Positions 12,701-21,700 of a stretch of 64,000 nucleotides of DNA are shown piece by piece. The DNA comes from Phorcus lineatus. Its lineage: Eukaryota; Mollusca; Gastropoda; Trochida; Trochidae. Below the pieces are notes generated by a model. It searched no databases and was not told the DNA's origin. It was given only the letters and a program-made list of their open reading frames with translations. Within the stretch, counting starts at the first letter, position 1; every line of letters begins with the position of its first letter. A program made the translations under genes and the position numbers. The stretch spans positions 32,177,194 to 32,241,193 of the forward strand of contig OV121086.1 of the NCBI GenBank assembly GCA_921293015.1. Direction: 5' to 3'.

Positions 12701-15700
12701 AAGGACGTTAGGAACTCTCAAGGAAAGCACGCCGGTGGTGCTATCCACTTCAAATCTGAACGCAGATCCCTGCATGGATGGCGTAACGAAGATGCTAACT
12801 TGACCGTTACGTCCGGCATCCTTGTCTGTGACGATCAGCTTCAGGATGCTCGTACCTGCTGAACTATCCTCTCTAACCTCCCCAGAGTGTGACGTCATGT
12901 GAAATTCTGGGCTATTGTCGTTGACGTCGTCCACAATGACGGTAACGGTAGCCGTTGACGTCAATACATTTATGCCGGTATTCGTGACCTTGATCATCAT
13001 GGTGTACATGTCACACGTCTCCCTGTCAAGCACGGATGTTGTAAAGATAATACCTCCGTTTGTTTGCTCTTTGATTGTGAAGGGGACTGGTTTTCCTTGT
13101 GGAAACACATCTAGGTCATACACTACTTCATTGTATGGAGGACTATCTTGATCCGTGCTGGAGACGGATCCTACTAATTGCAACGGCCCTTCGTTTTCAA
13201 AAACGGTAAACATATAACTGCTTTGTGTGAAAATCGGGAAATTGTCATTGACGTCCAGGATGTTGATGGTCAGAGAAATGTCCGTAGTTGTCCTCCGTTG
13301 TGGATTTCCGTTGTCACTGGCTCTTATAATCAGAGTAAAGCTTCTGGTGCCTCTTTCGTAATCAAAACTGGTTTTCGTCGATATTTCACCACTTCCGGAA
13401 TCAAGGTAAAATTGATTACCTGCAACGAAACAATTCCTGATTTTCTTTCGTATTGTTCGTTTATTGTTGAAAAAAACACCAAACTTATATTTTCAACATT
13501 GATACCGACATAGTTGACAAAGTAAAAATGTTTATGTTACCATTTCCCCGCATGTTATCCTCACCTGTCCGTGTGTTTAAAGAGCCACTCCGTGAGTTGT
13601 TGGAGTCTTATATGCCAAACTTAATCAATGGTGTCATTTGATAGCGAAGTATCGACTGTTACCAAAAAACACATTTGAAAGCTTATTGGTTTTTTTACAG
13701 TGACAATATGAAGGTAGAACGTCGCAATTATGATCGAAAACCGGACAGTGGCGCGCGTCAAATAGTCAAACGTAATTTTGGAGACTTATCTAAAACAGCC
13801 AGGAGGGCAGTTAGGAGTTGATAGTGTTTGTTAGGTTATATGACTAGTATCAATGTATATTGGACGTGATATCTACACCTCTGTGCATTTATAAGGTTGT
13901 TTTTAGGTTTTCATGGAAAACCAGTATTTGTCATATATATGTCTTTTGGACATGAAAAGTTAAGATTTTTTAATTTTATATCACCACATATGACATTTAG
14001 GTTCGTATCAAAGGTAAATGATATGTTATGAAAATCACGGAGTGGCTCTTTAAGCTTATCGTTCAAACTATAAGGTGTAATCAATCATAATTCTAATTCA
14101 ACACCAATATGAATTTCTACGGACTTCTTACATTGGCCAAAATAGATAATTAGATCGTAGCAATGTTCTTTTCAGTGTTTATTTTTGAATTCCCATTCAT
14201 CGTGAAATAGCACAATTATTGGTTATATTTCTAATGTTGACGCATTTTATGTTGTGTATGTTATAACAACATTTTTATATGTTAAAGTTTTTATTTACCT
14301 CCCAAGCACGTGGTAAGGTACAGTTGAACAAGCAATAACTGGATCTCATACAATTCAAACAGTATTGTGAATATATCATAAATGTTAATGTGTACTTATT
14401 CATGTTAACATATGATTGGAGGTAAAACGATTTTTAAAAATGTTTTAAGGATGTTCGCTCCTCAAATTTAAAGTATTAAACTTTTTTTCTAACTTGTTTT
14501 TTTCAAAGGTTTAATGTATTTGCTTGAAATATCAACCCAAAAAAATGGGGGTTAGTGTGGGTTTTTTCGAGATATTGTATGACAAAGATCCCTATGTCAG
14601 TAAGAGATTTAACATGGGAGTCAATGGGGAAATGATGACCTTTTTTGAAAAATGTTAAATTTAAATTAGTTCCTGTATTAAACTTTTTTTAATATGAAAA
14701 CAGGTTTGAGTTAACATAATTTTCCTCCAGAAAATAGTATAAAATATATATGGTAGTGTGGGTTTTTAGCCGCTACGGCACAACATGTATTCAAACATTT
14801 CAATTAAATTATCAATATTTAAGCTATTTTTTACTAAAAACATGCTTTCTCCCACACAATATCTAAAAATTATACCTGAACAAATACATACAAATCATAT
14901 TCTTTCAACAAAATCTAATTTCTAAGAAAAACAGACAATAGAACTTGCTCAAATGATAGTTACAATTAAAATTGCTGAGTCAGCAAAATTGTGAATTATT
15001 TCAAAATGAAATATACAACGTTTCCTAATTTTGATGAATATTTAATCAGAAATCATCAAAATTGAGAAATTGCCGCTTCATTTTGGTTTATTATATAAGA
15101 ACATTATGATTTAAGGTTATCTGAGTTTTGTCCCTCTGACTGAGGAGCGAACATCCTTAATGAATATTTACTTACCTGTTGAGATCAAAGAGTAGCGCAC
15201 TTGTCCACCTGGGCCCAGATCTCCGTCAATTGCAGATACAGTGAACACCAGCGTTCCAGCACTGACGTCTTCAGGTACAGAGACGTCGACGGAAGGTGAC
15301 GTTACCCACGTCGGTGCCTCGTTGACGTCGATAACTGTGATGCTTACAGTGGCCGTTGACGTCAGCGATGACGCTGTTGGGTCATAGGCAAAAACGTTGA
15401 AGACAAAACTAGGGTCCGTTTCACGATCAACTGCTTGCTTCAGGGATATGGTAAAAACATTCCCGGAGTTAGTTATTTTGAAAATAGAATTTAATTTTGT
15501 TCCTGAAATTGAGGATGTTTGTTCAATAGAGACAGTTGGTGAACCAGGAACGACGTCCTTGTCAGTTATTGTCATAGCAATGATATTGTTGAATACAGCC
15601 TCCTCGTTAACTGACCCGAAATAGGTAGCGGCGTCAAACTCTGGTGGACTATCGTTGACGTCATCGACGTTAATGGTTACCGTGGTGGTTCCGGTAAGGC

Positions 15701-18700
15701 GTTGTAGTCCATTATCAACAGCTTTTACAATGGAGACATAGACTGGAATAGATTCTCTATCCAATGTTATCGAGGTTGTGAGAATTCCTGTATTGTCTAA
15801 GTTAAAATGATGAACGTCACCAGTTATAGGTGAAGAAAGCATGTAGTAAACTAAGTTGTTGGCAGGAGTTCCGTCTGAATCAGTTGCTGAAACTTTACCA
15901 ACAGAGGTTCCAGGTGCCATGTTTTCCTTCAGATCGAATGTGTATTGGTTTAAAGGAAACATCGGGGAATTGTCATTCACGTCAACTACATTTAAGGTCA
16001 AGGTCAGATTTGTCTTCGAACTCAAGGGCGGGCTTCCGCCATCAGTCGCCTGAACCTTTACCGTGTAAGACGTGGGTGCGACCTCGTAGTCAAGGTTAGT
16101 AAGGAGAGATAACTCTCCCGTCTGGGTGTTGATATGAAAGGTGTTTGTAGCAGTAATAGCTGAAACTGGAAATAAGTAATAAGCATTAAATTGTATTTCT
16201 ATATGAAATATGATATGGACAAAAATGGGAAATATAGTAGGAGGTAATTCAACAACATCTCCATACCTTTGGAAAATGTCACCGTTGAGGATATTCCAAT
16301 TATGAGCAATGTGAAAGAATGTCTGTTTTGAGTTCCAGGAGAAAAAGTATCAATTTTCTTGAAACATTCAGTATTACATATTTATTTAAATAACATTTGT
16401 TCAGGGATGGACAGGCCTTGTTAAATCTAATTTTGACCACCATCAAATTGATGTTTTTGAGAATCATGTTCAGTTAAAAACCATTTTAATCACACACAAT
16501 CATTTTGAATGTGCTGACATCTTATATATCGTGCAGTACAGATGGAGTTGACATATTGATTAAAATTGACCCACCTATGCGGTAGGTCAGGGGCTGATTC
16601 GGCTGACCATCCGGATCGGTGGCCACACAGGTGAAGAAGGGTTGACCAAAGGGTTGGTTCTCCTGGACATCCAGTGTAAGAGTGGACACTGACCACCTTG
16701 GTTCCTCCTCGTTCTTGTCTATCACCTTGGAAAATAGGATCAATGTGAACATGGTGCCGATGTTGCCTCACAGAAGTCTTATAAGTATCAGAGGATGGTT
16801 ATAAAGTTTACGTTAATGTCAAAGTGAAATGCAGTATTTTATTAGAGTAACACAGTCAAAAGTAATCATTGATGTTATGTCATCGAAATGACTGACCGTT
16901 GATGAATTTTTTTATTTTGGATGTTAATAGGTTCAGTAAAGTGACGCTATAGTTGTTGAAACTGTGATTTATTTTTATCGAAAACTGGACCTCAGCGCGC
17001 GCCAAATATTTAAATTAAATTTTAGCCTTATTGTACTGGCGTTGGTATACTTGATGTAAAAAGACGCTTGGATGGTATCAATCTCAGTGAATCAGGATCT
17101 AAATTGCTGCTCAACGCATAATCGTATTTTTATTATTTTTTTTATTATTATCATAGGATAACCATGCGTAACGTACAGCAGCAATTTAGTTCTTATTTCA
17201 ATCAGAGTGAATGTATGACAGGGGAAAAGCAATGTCGGTTAATAGGGACAGCACTGTATGTATAGACTACCTTTATGTTGACTGTGACAGTTGCAGTATG
17301 GTCAGTATCAGTGACGTGGATGATTAAACTGTATGTAGATTTTGTTTCGTAGTCGAGATCCCTGGCGACGCTGATTGTAGACCCAGACATACTGAAGGAT
17401 GGGTTAGACGGATTATCTCCCCCTGCGATGGAGTAGTGAAGTGTGGTGGGGCTGTCTTTGTCTTCACAGGTCAAAGTCGTCAAAGTTCCTGCTAAAAAGG
17501 AAAAAATTTAAAGGTTTATATCATTAACATCAATTATGATTTGAGGGATATATTTCTAAAGGCGCAACTTCAACCATCTCATAGTTTACTTTAATTTTAG
17601 GCGTGCTTCCATTCTATGCGAATTGTGTTTCGACACGGATTTGTCATGTTCATACTGTTCTTCAGGTCAATCTGAAGATGAATTCCATATTTTGTTAGTT
17701 TGTGAAACCTTTTCCTCATGTAGAAAACCATTTTTGAAATGTTCAAATGTCAATCCGCAAATGGTGTACAATCTGCTTAATGCCTCTAAAATGCCTCAAA
17801 ATGTTGCCATGTATATAAAACAATTGATGAATCAAATGAAATCGCATTAAGTCAAAAGTGACTAATAACTTTAAAAACTCAACTGTACTATGGACCATTG
17901 AGGCACAAATACTGAATAAACATGTCTATCTGTCTGTGTTTCGACAAACATTTGATTTCAAATTTTGTAGTTTTGTTACTTGACAGAAATATATTTGTAT
18001 CACGATTGGATGAATTTTGTGATAACTTCGATTTGTTCCATAGATATAACTGAATAGAAATGAAATGATTTTTCAATTAAGAGTTATCTCCCCTATACAG
18101 GTATGTTAAATTACAAGAAGGAGGATATTATTTATAAAATCCCTATCCCAGAAAACATTTGATTTTATTTGTTGATCTGTATCTAGTGTGTAATTGTTGT
18201 AAAAGTGTCATATCAAAAATATGTAACTTGATGTCAATTCTTTTTTGTTTTTCTGAAAGTGCGGATTTTTACATATTGCCTTAAAATATTTCTTCTCTCT
18301 CTTTATTGCATATGAATAATGAAAATTCTTTGAAATATCAAACTGAAAAACGTGAACAATTACTGTAGAAGGAATGTTTTCGGGATGTAATGTTTTCAGC
18401 ATCGGTGGGGTGGTGTTTGTTGAACACATACAAATTTTATGACCAAATCAAACTTTTCATGACTTTTCTTAAAAATGATAGCAAATATAAATATAATTTC
18501 TTTTTTGGATAATTTTTAAACGTTTTCATTCGTAAAATATTCACGACAAAATGCATATAGAATTAAAATTTGTTAAGGGGATTTTCGATTTTTGAAGCTC
18601 GGGTTTAATGATTTAAACATTTGAAGAAAAGTTTGATTATTACCAGATACGTTTTCTTCAACACTTGTTTGAATAGTGGTAGGTGTACACGTTGGACTGT

Positions 18701-21700
18701 TGTCGTTGACGTCGTTGATGTTGACGGTCAAGGCTGCAGTGGCCGAGTGACCCTGCTTGTCCGTGACCGTGACCACTAGTTTGAAACTCCTCAGACCAGC
18801 TTCGTAGTCAAGTCTGTTGACAACTGTTATACTTCCGGTGGTAGGGTTCATGTTGAAATATGTACTTCCCTTTCCTGTAAACAATTATTCAACTTCTTTA
18901 TAAAAGGCACTTTTGAATTAAGATATCCATGTTTTATTGTGATTTAAGTTGACCTCTAAAACTACTTTCGAAAGGTAAGTGGGTTTCCAAAACTAGTTTG
19001 TTTAAAATCCTTGTGATAAAATTAAGTAGATCAATATTCGGTCACAATGTTTGTTTGAACATATTTAGTTTGTCTCTAAAAATCCAAGAAAAAAAACAAA
19101 GACAGAAGAAATGTTCAGTTATTTTTTTTTCCTTGAACTTTGTTGTCGTGGGGTCATTTAAGAACATCTTGAAACTTAATTTTAAATATAGACCAGGGAA
19201 TATGTTCTACAACTGCTTGGCTTTCTATGTCTGTGGAATGAGTTTGGAGTTCAGTGAAAATGCTGCAGTGAATGTACAGCAGAACCTGAAAATAAAGTTG
19301 TTTTTGTGTGTAATATATCTTTTGGCAGCGATCGACTTATACTTCAGCAGCCTCGTTAAAATGACACAGGGTATGTTTTATGATTTTCATAGTGTTTAAG
19401 TAAGAGCCTAAAGGCCACGTGACCTTGTGAAGTTCAAATAGCCTCCCTAAATTGCATATTTATCTCTAAAATGCCAAAATTATTATACTTTTTTGGTTTT
19501 AATGAAAATTGGGAAATGAAAAATATTAATAAGTCGAAATTCTACTTCCCATTTACAAGTATATTATTTTAATGGTCTATCTAACACTACCATACCATAT
19601 TTGTATATGTTTGAGTCATTGGCGAGCGCCATTGTCCGGTTTTCGATTAAAAAATCAGGCCTAAAACCTGTTAATTGTCACTATACTAACATGATAGACA
19701 TCGGATGCTGATTTTCATAAACAACCATGATTTCTCGATAAACTAACACTATTTAAATTTATAATGTTTGACATATTTGACTCCAACAACACACTCTGTG
19801 CCCTTTTAAACCTCCCCAGAGATAAGCAGCAACTGTCAAGCAGAGACCGTAGCAAAGATCTCTTGAAAATTAATATAACAATGTTACTATCTAATTGATT
19901 TGTTTTTCTATTTGGGATGATTTCTTCATTATATCTTATTAGTAGGTTATAATGGGGGTCCTAGACCAACAGATAACAAATTGTATTTTACCGGGATCCG
20001 TTGGTAAAAGACCCCCATTATTATCTACTAAAGCTGACTATAAACGCCTCACCATTTAAGAAGTACGTTATTTCATCTCCAATAGCGGTTTCAGGATCGC
20101 TGCCCATCACTCGAACTGGGATTATAGTTCCTGTAGATAACTCCTCGTCAATAGATACTGTACTAGGGGTGACATTGACAGATGGGGGAGCGTCAAGCAC
20201 GTCTTTTATGTTCACCGTTAGAATCCTTGTAGCGGTTGGATTTGGAAGGGCTGTCGTTTTATCATAAACTCTTCAAAGAAAACATTCATTGGAAACACAT
20301 TGACATATGGAATAACGATGCTTGAAAGAGAGGGAAGGGGAGGAAGAATTTCACTTGCCCGTATTTGAGGAATTTGATATTTATTAAAATTTGATCTCAA
20401 AACATTAGCCTGATGTGAAAATGTGAAATCAATCATCCCCCGTATCACAATGTTAAGATACTGTTGCAAACTTTAAATACTAGCTGATATATGTTTTAGC
20501 TGAATGGTACGATTCCTTTACCCAACAGTCAGACAAAACGGAGAAAACTGAAGTTAAAAAGTTAACGTTCTTAGTTGTTAAGAAGAGGGTCTGGAGGCAC
20601 TATACAATGAAGAGATGTGCAAGTTTAATGACACAGCGAATATAGTTCGATTGCAGAATCTTCTGATCGAACATAGCCCTGAAAAGTACTTACGTTATCT
20701 GTAGTGTATAAGAATCAGGTTTGGTTTCGTAATCAAGATCGGTAGTGGTTTGTAATTCACATCCATTGAATTTAAATGGCGTTGCGGGTGACACTGCACA
20801 CACCCAATTCGGATCGGAGGGCATCACATGGAAAATAGTTTGAGATGTCGGAACGTCTTCACGAACGTTGATACTCGTTAGACCATCAGCTTTAGGGGAG
20901 ATAACTGCAGGCTGACCTGTGAAAATAAATTCCATAAATAAATCATGTCTAAAAATCAGTTATGAATATCATAATAAACTTTATTAATTAGACATAGATT
21001 CCTTATAATCATTTAAAAGAAAAGCCATTGTTAGATAGTTTAACTGATGTACTTTTTCAAATTGAATAGTGTTCCTAGTTGAAACACGATAGAATACTAT
21101 CTTTGCAGAAAACAGTGACAAGCTGCTTTTTTTCAGTACTTCTCTAAGACTTCTTTCATCTTTTTGATGAAATAGATATGAACACAGCATTTGTGTCATG
21201 CATACAACAACATGTACTCTGGGAGCATTATGAAGCGGCGTTCCTAAAGAACTATGATTTTTTCTAGATTGCAACTTCCCCATTGTGAAAATGACGATAT
21301 TTCGGAAAGTTTTCTTATATTTTCATTAACTCGAGGTTTCCTGATAACAACTTCTCGACGTTTCGCGTTATATTCCTATTACTTTTTCAACAGAAATAAA
21401 TATCTAGATAACAATTTCTTCATCGTGAACATGATTACGTTTCGGGTATGTTCTTCAACAGCAATGTTTTCTAGATACAAAATTCTCAGTTGTGAAAATA
21501 ACGACGTTTCGGAGGAAATTCTTATTCCATCTTTTGAACAATATCTTCTCTGTTGTGAAAATGACTTCGTTTCTGAATATATTCTCAATTTTTTCTTTAA
21601 TAGAAATTTTCTCGATGACAACTGCTCTATTGTGAAAGTGATGCGACGTTTCTTATTCCTTCTCCAACAGCAAACTTTCCTGGATAAGAACTTCTCTACA

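Noticed and set aside
12588..13513. Plus-strand frames opposite cadherin exon 8
   Set aside because: Shadows of the real minus-strand exon; composition follows the cadherin codons.
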